A stretch of 64,000 nucleotides of DNA from assembly GCA_963798805.1 (NCBI GenBank), contig CAWCVC010000010.1, positions 1,116,001 through 1,180,000 of the forward strand, read 5' to 3'. The position numbers were made by a program, and so were the translations under genes. The notes beneath the pieces are model-generated. The model worked only from the letters and a program-made list of their open reading frames with translations. It made no database searches and had not been told where the DNA came from. The number at the start of each line of letters is the position of its first letter. Within the stretch, counting starts at the first letter, position 1. The DNA comes from CAVZCK01 sp963798805 (GTDB taxonomy: Bacteria > Pseudomonadota > Alphaproteobacteria > Rhizobiales > Rhodomicrobiaceae). Shown here in pieces: positions 8,658 through 17,254 of this stretch.

Positions 8658-9686
8658 ATGCCTGCGAAGCCTGCCGCACCGCCCGATCCGGCGATCGAGA
8701 AATTCCTGGTTTCGGCCGGTCTGGTGACCGGGCCGGAGGCGGCGCGATTCGAGGCGTTGGCGGGCGGCGTCTCCTGCGACATCTGGCTGGTCGAAGCCGA
8801 TGGCCGGAAGCTTTGCGTCAAGCGCGCCTTGCCTCAGCTAAGGGTCGCCGCCGAGTGGTTCGCGCCGGTCGAGCGCAGCCTGTATGAAGCCGCCTGGCTC
8901 GATGGCGCACACCGCATTCTGCCGGACGCCGTGCCGCGCATTCTGGCGAGCGATCCGGCGGCCAGGATCTTCGCGATGGAGTATCTCGACCCCGCCTCCT
9001 ACCGCTGCTGGAAGGCCGAACTTCTTGGCGGGCGCGTCGACCCTGCGCTTGCGGCAGAGGTCGGTTCGCGGCTTGCGGCGATCCATGCCGGCTTCGCGCG
9101 CGATCCGCGCGCGCCTGAACTGTTTGCTACGGACGAAATCTTCCAGGCCATCCGCCTTGAGCCTTATCTGCTGGCCACGGCGCGCGCCCATCCCGATCTC
9201 GGCGATCGGCTGCGCAGGCTTGCCGAACGGACGTTGACGACGAGGCGCACCGTCATTCACGGCGATGTCAGCCCGAAAAACATCCTCATCGGCGCAGATG
9301 GTCCGGTTTTTCTCGACGCGGAATGTGCCTGGTTCGGCGATCCGGGTTTCGATCTTGCCTTCTGCCTCAATCATCTGCTGCTGAAGAGCATCGCCGTGCC
9401 TGCCTCCCGTGGTAAGTTGATCGCAGCCTTCTTGTGTCTCGCGCAAAGCTATCTGCCGCTCGTCGATTGGGAGCCAGCCGCCGACGTCGAACGGCGCGCC
9501 GCCTCGCTCCTTCCCGGCCTCCTGCTTGCCCGCATCGACGGCAAGTCGCCGGTCGAATATATCACCGAGAGGCGAGACAAGGACCGCGTGCGCGCTGCCG
9601 CCCGCGCCATGCTGGTGAATCCGCCCGCGGATTTCGCCGGCGTGCTGGCAGGCTGGGAGGCAATGACCATTCCGGAAGGCAGATGA
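8658..9686 (+). CDS. Aminoglycoside/choline-kinase-like phosphotransferase
   Basis: The 342-residue protein has the APH fold. The likely ATP-binding Lys is in LCVKRALP (about residue 55), the catalytic loop HGDVSPKNIL contains His201 and Asp203, and the metal motif LDAECAWFGDPGFDLAF (about 219-235) follows. The family transfers the ATP gamma-phosphate to a hydroxyl of a small molecule. Here the neighbours are catabolic, not resistance genes. It is the first gene of the cluster at 8658-14468, and its TGA directly abuts the ATG of the enolase-like gene, so the two are coupled. I infer that it phosphorylates the substrate later handled by the enolase-like protein. The actual substrate is unknown. 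Confidence 0.85.
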   Translation: MPAKPAAPPDPAIEKFLVSAGLVTGPEAARFEALAGGVSCDIWLVEADGRKLCVKRALPQLRVAAEWFAPVERSLYEAAWLDGAHRILPDAVPRILASDPAARIFAMEYLDPASYRCWKAELLGGRVDPALAAEVGSRLAAIHAGFARDPRAPELFATDEIFQAIRLEPYLLATARAHPDLGDRLRRLAERTLTTRRTVIHGDVSPKNILIGADGPVFLDAECAWFGDPGFDLAFCLNHLLLKSIAVPASRGKLIAAFLCLAQSYLPLVDWEPAADVERRAASLLPGLLLARIDGKSPVEYITERRDKDRVRAAARAMLVNPPADFAGVLAGWEAMTIPEGR

Positions 9687-10955
9687 ATGGATAGCCGCAT
9701 TAAGAGGATCGTCGCCCGGCGCGTCTGGGATTCGCGCGGGCGGCCGACCGTCGAGGCCGAGATCGAGCTCGCCGACGGCTCCCGGGGACGGGCGATCGCG
9801 CCGGCCGGGGCATCGCGCGGCTCGAACGAGGGGGTCGATCTGCGTGATGGCGGCGAGGCGTTCGGCGGCCTTGGCGTCGAAACCGCCTGCCGCGCCATCC
9901 GCGACGAGATCGCACCGGCGCTTACCGGCATGGCGGCGGACGATCAGGCGGCGCTGGACACGGCGATGATTGCGCTCGACGGCACGCCGAATAAATCGCG
10001 CCTCGGCGGCAATGCCATGATCGCGGTGTCGATGGCAGCCGCGCAGGCTGCCGCAGCGAGCCGCAATGAATCGCTCTGGCGCTATCTCGCGCAAGGCGCC
10101 GCGCCCAGATTGCCGATGCCGATTATCCAGATTTTCGGCGGCGGCGCTCACGCCGAGCGGCGCATCGATTTGCAGGACATCATGGCGGTGCCGCTGTCGG
10201 CGCAGTCTTTCGACGAGGCGACGGCTATGATCGCAGAGGTCTACCGCGCCGCAGGCGGCCTGATGGCCGAGGCGGGCCTCCTCAGGGGTGTGGCGGACGA
10301 GGGCGGCTGGTGGCCGGAATTCGGCTCGAATGAGGAGGCGCTCGATCAAACCGTCCACGCCATCGAGCGGGCTGGCTACCGCCCCGGCGAGGAGATCGGC
10401 ATCGCGCTCGACATCGCCGCCACCCAATTCCGTGATGGCGGCGGCTATCGGTTTGCCGCCGAGGGCGTCCATCTGGAGAGGGAAGCGTGGCTCGCCAAGC
10501 TCACCGAATGGTGCGGCCGCTACCCGATCGTCTCGGTCGAAGATCCCGTCGCGGAGGATGACGACGCCGGCATGGCGGTTTTCACCAAGGCGGTCGGCAA
10601 TCGCATCGCGGTGGTCGGTGACGACTATCTCGTGACATCGGCGGAGCGCATCCACCGCGCCGCCCGGCTGGGCGCATGCAACGCGGCGCTGATCAAGCCG
10701 AACCAGGCGGGAACGCTGACCGAGACCCGAGCCGCCTTCGAAGCGGCCCGGGAGGCCGGCTGGCGGACGATCATCTCGGCCCGCTCAGGCGAGACCGAGG
10801 ACGTGACGATCGTACATCTCGCCGTCGGCTGGCGCGCCGATCAACTCAAGGTCGGCTCCTTCGCGCGCTCCGAGCGCATGGCGAAATGGAACGAAGCCAT
10901 TCGGATCGAGGAAACGCTTGGGAAAGCAGCGGAATTTGCGGGCCGCCGCTCTTAA
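9687..10955 (+). CDS. Enolase paralogue with altered phosphate-binding site
   Basis: At 422 residues it aligns end to end with enolase: WDSRGRPTVE, PAGASRGSNEG, GGGAHAERRIDLQD, GVADEGGWWPE, LDIAATQF, SVEDPVAEDD, VVGDDYLVT, IKPNQAGTLTE and ARSGETED. The metal ligands (Asp242, Glu285, Asp312), the acid/base Glu205 and the lysines 337 and 388 are kept. Two changes stand out. The His of the usual S-H-R-S-G-E motif, which contacts substrate, is Ala365. The conserved Glu of the QEFM-type motif is Asp164. Together with its setting between a kinase and a CoA ligase, this argues against a housekeeping 2-phosphoglycerate dehydratase and for an enolase-superfamily enzyme acting on another phosphorylated acid. 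That reading is inference; some residual enolase activity is possible. Confidence 0.85.
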   Translation: MDSRIKRIVARRVWDSRGRPTVEAEIELADGSRGRAIAPAGASRGSNEGVDLRDGGEAFGGLGVETACRAIRDEIAPALTGMAADDQAALDTAMIALDGTPNKSRLGGNAMIAVSMAAAQAAAASRNESLWRYLAQGAAPRLPMPIIQIFGGGAHAERRIDLQDIMAVPLSAQSFDEATAMIAEVYRAAGGLMAEAGLLRGVADEGGWWPEFGSNEEALDQTVHAIERAGYRPGEEIGIALDIAATQFRDGGGYRFAAEGVHLEREAWLAKLTEWCGRYPIVSVEDPVAEDDDAGMAVFTKAVGNRIAVVGDDYLVTSAERIHRAARLGACNAALIKPNQAGTLTETRAAFEAAREAGWRTIISARSGETEDVTIVHLAVGWRADQLKVGSFARSERMAKWNEAIRIEETLGKAAEFAGRRS

Positions 10956-11018
10956 CCAGCCCGTGCCTTTCGCGCCTGCGAAGAAGACCGGTTAACGCCG
11001 CCTTATCCCGGATGTAGG

Positions 11019-12698
11019 ATGAAATCAGACGAGCTTGCGGCCGTGCCTCAGACTTCGGGTGAGATCGCCATCCGTCATGCGGACCGCAAGGCCGGCGCTT
11101 CAATAACGAATTCGGAGGAGGAAACCGCGCCCGTGTCTGGACGGCTCCTGCATCTCGGCGAAATCCTGAGCACGAGTGCGCGCCTGCAGCCGGATCGGGT
11201 CGGCGCGCGCGATCTCGAACGGTCGATGAGCTTCCGTGAGTGGAACGAGCGCGCCTGCCGCTTGGCCAATGCGCTCATCGGCCTGGGTCTCACCAAGGGT
11301 GACCGCGTTGCCGTGCTGGCCTATAATTGCGTCGAATGGGCCGAGATTTATGCGGCGACGGCGAAGGCCGCTGTGATTGCCGTGCCGATCAATTTCCGCC
11401 TCGTCGGCCCGGAGATCGCCTATATCGTCGAGAATTGCGAGGCGCGGGCGCTCATCGTGCAGGATGAGCTTCTCGGCTCCATCGAGGAGGTGCGGGAGAG
11501 CCTGCCGATCCCCAAGCAGAACTACATCCATTTCGGCTCGTCACCCTGCCCCGCGGGTTTGCGCGCCTACGAGGATCTGCTGGCGTCGGCCGCCGACAGC
11601 GAGTCCGCCCCTATTGTCGTGCCCGAAGACCCGTGGATGCTGATGTACACATCCGGCACCACCGGCCGGCCGAAAGGCGCGATCCGCAGCCACAAGGGCA
11701 GCGCCCTGCTCTCGCTCGTCACCGAAGTGGAACTGGGGCTTTCGGCGCGCGACACGGCGCTTCTCGTCATGCCGATGTGTCACGCCAACTCGCTCTATTT
11801 CTTCGGCTCCTTCGCCTATTGCGGCGGGACCTGCTCGATCTACAGCCGCAAAAGCTTCGATCCGGAGCATCTCCTGCGCACGCTGTCCGGCAACGAAGCC
11901 ACCTTCACCTCGCTGGTGCCGACCCACTACATCACCATGCTTGGCCTGCCGGCAGCGACGCGCGAGCGCTACAATGTCGACAAGGTCAGCAAGCTGATGA
12001 TCTCGTCGGCGCCCGCTCGCCGCGACACCAAGCTCGCCATCCTCGACTATTTCAAGAATTCGGGGCTGTTCGAGCTCTATGGCTCGACAGAAGCCGGCTG
12101 GGTGACGATGCTGCATCCGCACGAGCAGTTCGACAAGCTCGGCTCGGTCGGCCAGGAATGTGTCGGCTCGGCGCCGATCCGCATTCTCGATGCAAATGGC
12201 GAGGAAGTGCCCGATGGCGAACCCGGCGAGCTTTACTCGTCCAATCCGTACACGTTCGATGGCTATTGGCGCCTGCCCGAAAAGACGCAGGAGGCCTTTC
12301 GCGGCGAATATTGCACGGTCGGCGACATGGCCCGGCGTGACGCGGACGGCTATATCTATCTCGTCGACCGTAAGAGCAACATGATCATCACCGGCGGCGA
12401 GAATGTCTATCCGTCCGAGGTGGAGGCTCTGCTCGGCTCGCATGCCGCCGTGAAGGATGCCGCCGTCATCGGGGTGCCGGACGAGAAATGGGGCGAGCGG
12501 GTTCACGCGGTGATCGTGCTGCATGACGGCGCAACGCCAAAGCCGGAGGAGATTCTCGACTGGTGCAAGGACCGCATCGCCGGCTATAAGCGGCCGAAAT
12601 CGCTGACCCTTATCGCCGAGGACGACATGCCGCGCACCGCGACTGGCAAGATCCTGCATCGTCAGCTCAGAGCCAAAATCGAAAAGCTCTCCGAATAG
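11019..12698 (+). CDS. AMP-forming acyl-CoA synthetase (class I adenylate-forming enzyme)
   Basis: The protein is up to 559 residues. It has the P-loop-like YTSGTTGRPKG, the A5 motif LYGSTEAGW, VGDMARRDADGY, the hinge DRKSNMIITGGENVYP, and the C-terminal PRTATGKILHR with its catalytic Lys. It activates a carboxylic acid to acyl-AMP and then the CoA thioester. An alternative start is the GTG at 11133, which has a very good GGAGGAGG site and gives 521 residues, closer to the family norm; the first 38 residues look unconserved. It lies 63 bp after the enolase-like gene and 36 bp before the ThDP enzyme. In this setting I infer that it loads the acid produced upstream, or a 2-hydroxy acid, onto CoA for the ThDP enzyme. 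Confidence 0.9.
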   Translation: MKSDELAAVPQTSGEIAIRHADRKAGASITNSEEETAPVSGRLLHLGEILSTSARLQPDRVGARDLERSMSFREWNERACRLANALIGLGLTKGDRVAVLAYNCVEWAEIYAATAKAAVIAVPINFRLVGPEIAYIVENCEARALIVQDELLGSIEEVRESLPIPKQNYIHFGSSPCPAGLRAYEDLLASAADSESAPIVVPEDPWMLMYTSGTTGRPKGAIRSHKGSALLSLVTEVELGLSARDTALLVMPMCHANSLYFFGSFAYCGGTCSIYSRKSFDPEHLLRTLSGNEATFTSLVPTHYITMLGLPAATRERYNVDKVSKLMISSAPARRDTKLAILDYFKNSGLFELYGSTEAGWVTMLHPHEQFDKLGSVGQECVGSAPIRILDANGEEVPDGEPGELYSSNPYTFDGYWRLPEKTQEAFRGEYCTVGDMARRDADGYIYLVDRKSNMIITGGENVYPSEVEALLGSHAAVKDAAVIGVPDEKWGERVHAVIVLHDGATPKPEEILDWCKDRIAGYKRPKSLTLIAEDDMPRTATGKILHRQLRAKIEKLSE

Positions 12699-12734
12699 AT
12701 CCCCCCACAAACGAGCGCATTGAGGAAGCCCCTT

Positions 12735-14468
12735 ATGGATCCTGCCACCCAAGACCTCAACACCGACGAAAACGCCTGCGCCGCCTGGATCGCGCGTTTC
12801 CTCAAGGCCCGTGGCATCGACCGCATCTTCGGCCTGCAGGGCGGCCACATCCAGCCGATCTGGGATCATGTGGCGCGGCAGGGCATCCGCATCATCGATG
12901 TGCGCGACGAGCGCGCCGCGGTGCATATGGCGCATGCCCATGCCGAGCTGACCGGCGGCTTCGGCGTGGCGATGGTCACGGCCGGGCCGGGCGTCACCAA
13001 CACGGTCACGGCGATGGCGAACGCATCCCTTGCGCGCGCGCCGGTGCTGCTGATCGGCGGCTGCACCTCGCGCCCGCAGGCGAATATGGGGCCGCTTCAG
13101 GATATTCCGCATGTCGATATTCTGCGTCCGGTGACGCGGCAGGCACGGACGGCGCGAGTCGCCGACCAGATCATCCGCGAGCTGGATGAGGCAGTCGCCA
13201 GGGCCACGGGCGATATGGGCGAACCCGGCCCCGTCTATCTCGAGATCCCGACCGACGTGCTGCGCAGCTCGGTTCCGCCGCAGCTCGTGCTGGATGAATG
13301 GATGGCGGCGAAGCCCGCGCGCATAATCCCGCCGGACCAAGCCGCCGTCCGCGAGGCGGTCGATGTGCTCTGGTCCGCCAAGCGCCCGCTGGTGCTGACC
13401 GGCCGAGGCGCGCGGAACGCCGGACGCGAGCTGACAAGGCTGCTCGAGGCGTCGGGCGCAGCCTATCTCGATACGCAGGAGAGCCGGGGTCTTGTGCCGG
13501 CGGATCACCCGTCCGTCGTCGGAGCGGTGCGCGCGGCCGCGATGAGCGAAGCCGATGTCGTGCTCGTCGTTGGGCGAAAGCTCAATTATCAGGTCGGCTA
13601 CGGCTCGCCCGCCGTGTTTCCGCATGCTCGCTTCATCCGCATTGCCGATAATGCCGGCGAGCTTGTCGATAATCGGCGCGGCATGCCCGAACTCTTGGCG
13701 ACGCCCGCGCTTGCGCTCGCTGCCATGGTCGAGGCGGCGGGCAATCGTGCATCCACGCATGACCAAGACTGGATGGCGCGCCTGCGCAAGGGCCATCAGG
13801 ACCGCACTCAGGCCGCCGCCAATAAGAGCAAGGCGCAAACCGGTTCTGACGGAAAGATTCACCCGCAGGTGATTTTCGACGCCATCGCGGAGCTTGCCGA
13901 GCCCGACTATATCGGCATCGCCGATGGCGGCGACCTCCTCAGCTTTGCCCGTGTTGGCCTGCAGGCGCGGACCTATATGGACGCCGGCGCATTCGGCTGT
14001 CTCGGCGTGGGTGTGCCTTTCGCCGTCGCCGCCGCCCTCGCCTTTCCGGGCCGACAGGTGATCTCGGTCAACGGCGACGGTGCCTTCGGCATCAACGCCA
14101 TGGAGATCGACACCGCCGTGCGGCATGGCGCCACGGCCGTGTTCATCGTCTCAAACAACGCGGCCTGGAATATCGAGCGGCTCGACCAGGAGCAGAATTA
14201 CGGCGGCCGCATCGTCGGCACGACCTTGCGGCATTCCGATTATGCGGGGATGGCGCGGGCGCTCGGCGCTCACGGTGAGCGGGTCGAGGATCCCGCCGAG
14301 CTTCCGGCGGCGCTCAGCCGGGCGCTGGCCAACGCGCCGGCGTTGGTCGATGTGGTAACCTCGCAGACCGTCATCTCGTCGGACGCGCGCAAGGGCCTCG
14401 GCTTCGTGCCGGACTATCAGCCGCTCTTCGCCTGGGACGAGGCCGAACAGCGGCGGCGCGGCAAGTAG
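12735..14468 (+). CDS. Thiamine diphosphate-dependent lyase/decarboxylase (acetolactate synthase / 2-hydroxyacyl-CoA lyase-like)
   Basis: The 577-residue protein has the three-domain ThDP enzyme plan. The activating Glu59 is in VRDERAAVHMAHAHAE, a central nucleotide-binding-like domain covers about residues 200-340, and the ThDP/Mg motif runs from GDGAFG (447-452) to SNNAAWN (473-479). It has no separate regulatory subunit gene nearby, so biosynthetic acetolactate synthase is unlikely. A ThDP enzyme beside an acyl-CoA synthetase resembles the bacterial 2-hydroxyacyl-CoA lyase arrangement, in which the CoA ester is split to formyl-CoA plus a carbonyl compound; decarboxylation of a 2-oxo acid is the main alternative. 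The ATG at 12735 follows GAGGAAG at 6 nt. It is the last gene of the four-gene cluster. Confidence 0.85.
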   Translation: MDPATQDLNTDENACAAWIARFLKARGIDRIFGLQGGHIQPIWDHVARQGIRIIDVRDERAAVHMAHAHAELTGGFGVAMVTAGPGVTNTVTAMANASLARAPVLLIGGCTSRPQANMGPLQDIPHVDILRPVTRQARTARVADQIIRELDEAVARATGDMGEPGPVYLEIPTDVLRSSVPPQLVLDEWMAAKPARIIPPDQAAVREAVDVLWSAKRPLVLTGRGARNAGRELTRLLEASGAAYLDTQESRGLVPADHPSVVGAVRAAAMSEADVVLVVGRKLNYQVGYGSPAVFPHARFIRIADNAGELVDNRRGMPELLATPALALAAMVEAAGNRASTHDQDWMARLRKGHQDRTQAAANKSKAQTGSDGKIHPQVIFDAIAELAEPDYIGIADGGDLLSFARVGLQARTYMDAGAFGCLGVGVPFAVAAALAFPGRQVISVNGDGAFGINAMEIDTAVRHGATAVFIVSNNAAWNIERLDQEQNYGGRIVGTTLRHSDYAGMARALGAHGERVEDPAELPAALSRALANAPALVDVVTSQTVISSDARKGLGFVPDYQPLFAWDEAEQRRRGK

Positions 14469-14493
14469 TCCCCGCGAGACCGAGACCGGCTGC

Positions 14494-15351
14494 TCAGCTG
14501 TCCTTGCCGTCCGGTTTTCCGGCGGCGTTCCAGCTTTTATCGAAGACATGGCCGTCCGTATCCTCGACATGGGCAGCGATGGTCTTGCCGCCGTTCGGCC
14601 GGTATCTGAAGCGGATGCTGGGGTTCTCGCTCAGCGAGATCGCACCTTCGACGCTCATCACCGGTTTGCCGTCCGCCGTGATCTGGATGGCATTGACGAA
14701 CATGGCCGGCCGGTAAAGTCCCGTCACCTGGTCCATCTGCAAACCCGAATAGTTGGGATGCCGGATCTGCAGCTGAAGCTCGCTGACACCTTCTGCCCCG
14801 TCCTGCACCGCATAGTGGCGCAGCCGCATCTCGCCGAGCGACGCAAGCGCTTCATCGGGATTTTTCGATGCCGGCGCCGAGCAGCCACCGCTCGCCTTGA
14901 CATAATGCCTTACCATATGCAGCACGCCGTCCTCGGTTTCGGCGACCACGCGCACATAGCTGTAGGAGTTGACGCGAAGCCGCGTCTCGATGGCGCTGAC
15001 ATGCGCCTCGGGCGACAGCGTGAAGGTGGCAGCGACGGGAGCGGGATTTTCGTCGACGATCAGCGTCACCGTCTTGATGGCGTTCGCCGTCGCGGCGGGC
15101 CGCAGATCCTTCATCTCGACCGGCACGATGGCGGCATCGCTGGCACGGTCCGGCGCGGTGAGGGCAAGCATGGCGCTGCCGTCCTCAATGGGTCGATCGC
15201 CGAACAGAGTATTTCTAATGTCCGGCCAGCTTTTCTCCTGCTCATCCGCTCGGGCCGGCGCGGTCGCAAAAATCGTGAGCGCCAGGCAGGCAAGCGCGAA
15301 ACGGAAGACAGCCGGGCTGCGCAGCCAGGGCAAGTTGATGATTTGCGACAT
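14494..15351 (-). CDS. Quinoprotein dehydrogenase-associated SoxYZ-like carrier
   Basis: The exported protein has 285 residues and a signal peptide (about 1-36, ending A-R-A). A SoxY-like domain carries a GGC motif (KASGGCSAP) whose cysteine corresponds to the sulfur-carrying Cys of SoxY. A SoxZ-like beta-sandwich occupies the C-terminal third (QIRHPNYSG, NAIQITADG). Such fusions occur with PQQ-dependent dehydrogenases rather than thiosulfate oxidation genes; what they carry is not established. The ATG at 15351 has GGAGG 5 nt upstream. It is the last gene of a three-gene minus-strand unit divergent from xoxF, 41 bp after the metallohydrolase. Confidence 0.88.
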   Translation of the reverse strand: MSQIINLPWLRSPAVFRFALACLALTIFATAPARADEQEKSWPDIRNTLFGDRPIEDGSAMLALTAPDRASDAAIVPVEMKDLRPAATANAIKTVTLIVDENPAPVAATFTLSPEAHVSAIETRLRVNSYSYVRVVAETEDGVLHMVRHYVKASGGCSAPASKNPDEALASLGEMRLRHYAVQDGAEGVSELQLQIRHPNYSGLQMDQVTGLYRPAMFVNAIQITADGKPVMSVEGAISLSENPSIRFRYRPNGGKTIAAHVEDTDGHVFDKSWNAAGKPDGKDS

Positions 15352-15392
15352 TCCGTCCTCCAATTCTCGTCCTTCACATTGCCGGACGCGGG

Positions 15393-16394
15393 TTACTCCC
15401 ATTCGAGTTCGGCAAAGCCGGTGATCGCATTGCGGCTGTTGTAGCTGCCGAACAGCTTCCAGCGTCCGCTCTCGGATTTCGCAGCATTTTTTGCTGCCTC
15501 GCCGATCTCATGGCCGGCGCTGATCGCCTGCCGGAGATCGCCGGCCAGCCGTTGGAGATAGCGAAGCTGATTTTCGCCCGCCTCCGGCCAGGGCGCGGGG
15601 GCGCGGCCGTGGCCCGGCACGATGCGTTTCGCCGTGCGTTTCATCAGATCCGCCGTGACGGCAAGCCAACCCTTAAGGCTGCCATCGAGCACCGGAACAT
15701 GATCGAGGAAGATGAGGTCGCCTGTCCAGAGCGTTCCGGTTGTTTCATCGAAGACCGTTAGATCATTGTCAGTGTGAGCAGCCGGCTCGGCTTCGAGCGT
15801 CAGCTTCCGGCCGCCGAGGTCGATCTCGAGGCGATCTTGCACGAGCCGCGTCGGAGCGACGATCTTCGTGCCTTCCATGGCGGCAGCGCCGATCTGCTCT
15901 CCCCAGCTATGCAGATAATGCCCGCCACGCTCTGACAGGGCCCGCGGCAGATTGTGATGCGCGATGAACACCGTGCCCCCCGCGGCGAAGGCGGCATTGC
16001 CGAAGATGTGGTCGGGATGGACATGGGTGTTGATGACATATTTGACGGGCAATTGGGTCCGTGCGCTGATCGCTGCCCGCAGGCGCTCGCCGTCGCACAG
16101 GCTGCCGCCCGTGTCGATCACGGCGACACTCCCCTTCCCGATCACAAAGCCGATATTGGCGATCGCCCCCCGGTTCGCTGGATCCGGCATAGCCGTCGCC
16201 CCCTGCCGAACAAAGGCTCCCGGCGCGACCTGAACGACATGGGCCGGCTGATTGCACTCGGCGGGATCGGCTCCCGCTGCATTGGCAAGACCGGCGCCCA
16301 GGAGGAGCGAGGCGCCGGTCTGCAGCGCGGCTGCGAGCAGAATGGCCGCTCTCCACCCGGCGCTGACATGAAAGCAATTTCGCGTCGGCGTCAT
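15393..16394 (-). CDS. Quinoprotein relay system zinc metallohydrolase (metallo-beta-lactamase fold)
   Basis: The 333-residue protein has a signal peptide (about 1-40). The metallo-beta-lactamase site is complete: HVHPDH at 124-129, a His in AAHTDND, the Asp in TGDLIFLDH and the last His in VPGHGR. This subfamily is regularly found beside quinoprotein dehydrogenases and SoxYZ-like carriers, where it is thought to act on a periplasmic adduct; no substrate is established. It overlaps the pentapeptide gene upstream by 4 bp and is followed by the SoxYZ-like gene, so all three are very likely one transcript divergent from xoxF. Confidence 0.88.
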   Translation of the reverse strand: MTPTRNCFHVSAGWRAAILLAAALQTGASLLLGAGLANAAGADPAECNQPAHVVQVAPGAFVRQGATAMPDPANRGAIANIGFVIGKGSVAVIDTGGSLCDGERLRAAISARTQLPVKYVINTHVHPDHIFGNAAFAAGGTVFIAHHNLPRALSERGGHYLHSWGEQIGAAAMEGTKIVAPTRLVQDRLEIDLGGRKLTLEAEPAAHTDNDLTVFDETTGTLWTGDLIFLDHVPVLDGSLKGWLAVTADLMKRTAKRIVPGHGRAPAPWPEAGENQLRYLQRLAGDLRQAISAGHEIGEAAKNAAKSESGRWKLFGSYNSRNAITGFAELEWE

Positions 16395-17254
16395 TGGCGG
16401 ATCGCGGCGCTGACATTTCGCGCGCGCTGAAAGGTCGTCTCCGCTTCGCCGAGTAAGCCGATGAGACGTGTTGAGTTGAGATCCGCACCCTCGAAAGAGG
16501 CCCCCGTGATGTTTGCCCCCGTCAGGTCCGCGCCGCCGAGTTCCGCCCTGTCGAGATTGGCATGCCCAAGATTGGCGCCGCGCAGCGAGGCGAATTCGAG
16601 ATCGACGCGGGCAAGATTCGCCCCGGTCAGGTCCGCATCGTCGAGATCCGCCGACTTCAGCACCCCGCGCATCAGACCCATGGACTGGTTGCGCATGTCC
16701 GCGGAAAGGTCGGCGCCGCGAAGCACTGCGTGCTTGAGGCTGGCGCGGGTGAGATCGGCGGCTACGCGCGCATCCGAGAGGTCGGCGCCGTCAAGCTTGG
16801 CCGAGCCGAGCTGCGTCTGAAACAGCGAAGCCCCCTGAAGATTTGCCCCGCTAAGCTCGGCCGAGATCATCCAGGCCTGATCCAGCACTGCGCCTTTCAG
16901 AATGCAGCCCTTCAGCTTGGCTTTGTTGAGGCGGGCCGAGCGAAATACGGCGTTGGAGAGGTCGAGCCCGGACAGGTCGATGCCGTTGAGGCTTTTGCCG
17001 CTGAAATCGGCGGGCTTGCCGGCCTGCGCTGTCTTGATCAGCTCAATGACCTGCTCCCGGCTCAGCTCTTGCCGGGTAAATTCCGGAGAGTTGAAGTCGA
17101 GGTCGTGCATCATGCCCTGGGCAGTGGCAGCCCCCGGCAGGATCGATGCGGCTGACAGTATGAGTGTGATCGAAGCGACGCACGGGTTAAACACCCAGCT
17201 GCCGCCGGACCGCAGTCTCTGCGTCGTCGTTCCGTATCGGGCGGACCGTATCAA
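16391..17254 (-). CDS. Exported pentapeptide-repeat protein in the xox locus
   Basis: The 287-residue protein has a hydrophobic export segment at about residues 26-46 (ending ATAQG), so it probably works outside the cytoplasm. From about residue 84 to 270 it is made of A(D/N)LxG-type pentapeptides (LNGIDLSGLDLSNA, GADLTGANITGAS), which predict a right-handed quadrilateral beta-helix of roughly nine coils. The biochemical role is unknown. It is the first gene of the divergent unit with the metallohydrolase (4-bp overlap) and SoxYZ-like carrier, which ties it to methanol oxidation. The long basic stretch before the hydrophobic segment suggests that the true start may lie slightly downstream. 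Confidence 0.8.
   Translation of the reverse strand: MIRSARYGTTTQRLRSGGSWVFNPCVASITLILSAASILPGAATAQGMMHDLDFNSPEFTRQELSREQVIELIKTAQAGKPADFSGKSLNGIDLSGLDLSNAVFRSARLNKAKLKGCILKGAVLDQAWMISAELSGANLQGASLFQTQLGSAKLDGADLSDARVAADLTRASLKHAVLRGADLSADMRNQSMGLMRGVLKSADLDDADLTGANLARVDLEFASLRGANLGHANLDRAELGGADLTGANITGASFEGADLNSTRLIGLLGEAETTFQRARNVSAAIRQ

Noticed and set aside
8838..10655. 605-codon minus-strand open frame opposite the kinase and enolase-like genes
   Set aside because: It is the mirror of two well-supported plus-strand genes. Its composition (many His, Arg, Asp and Gly) is typical of antisense frames and no domain is seen.
11541..14126. 861-codon minus-strand open frame opposite the CoA ligase and ThDP enzyme
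   Set aside because: The plus-strand genes have complete catalytic motifs; the minus frame has none and is rich in antisense-type residues.
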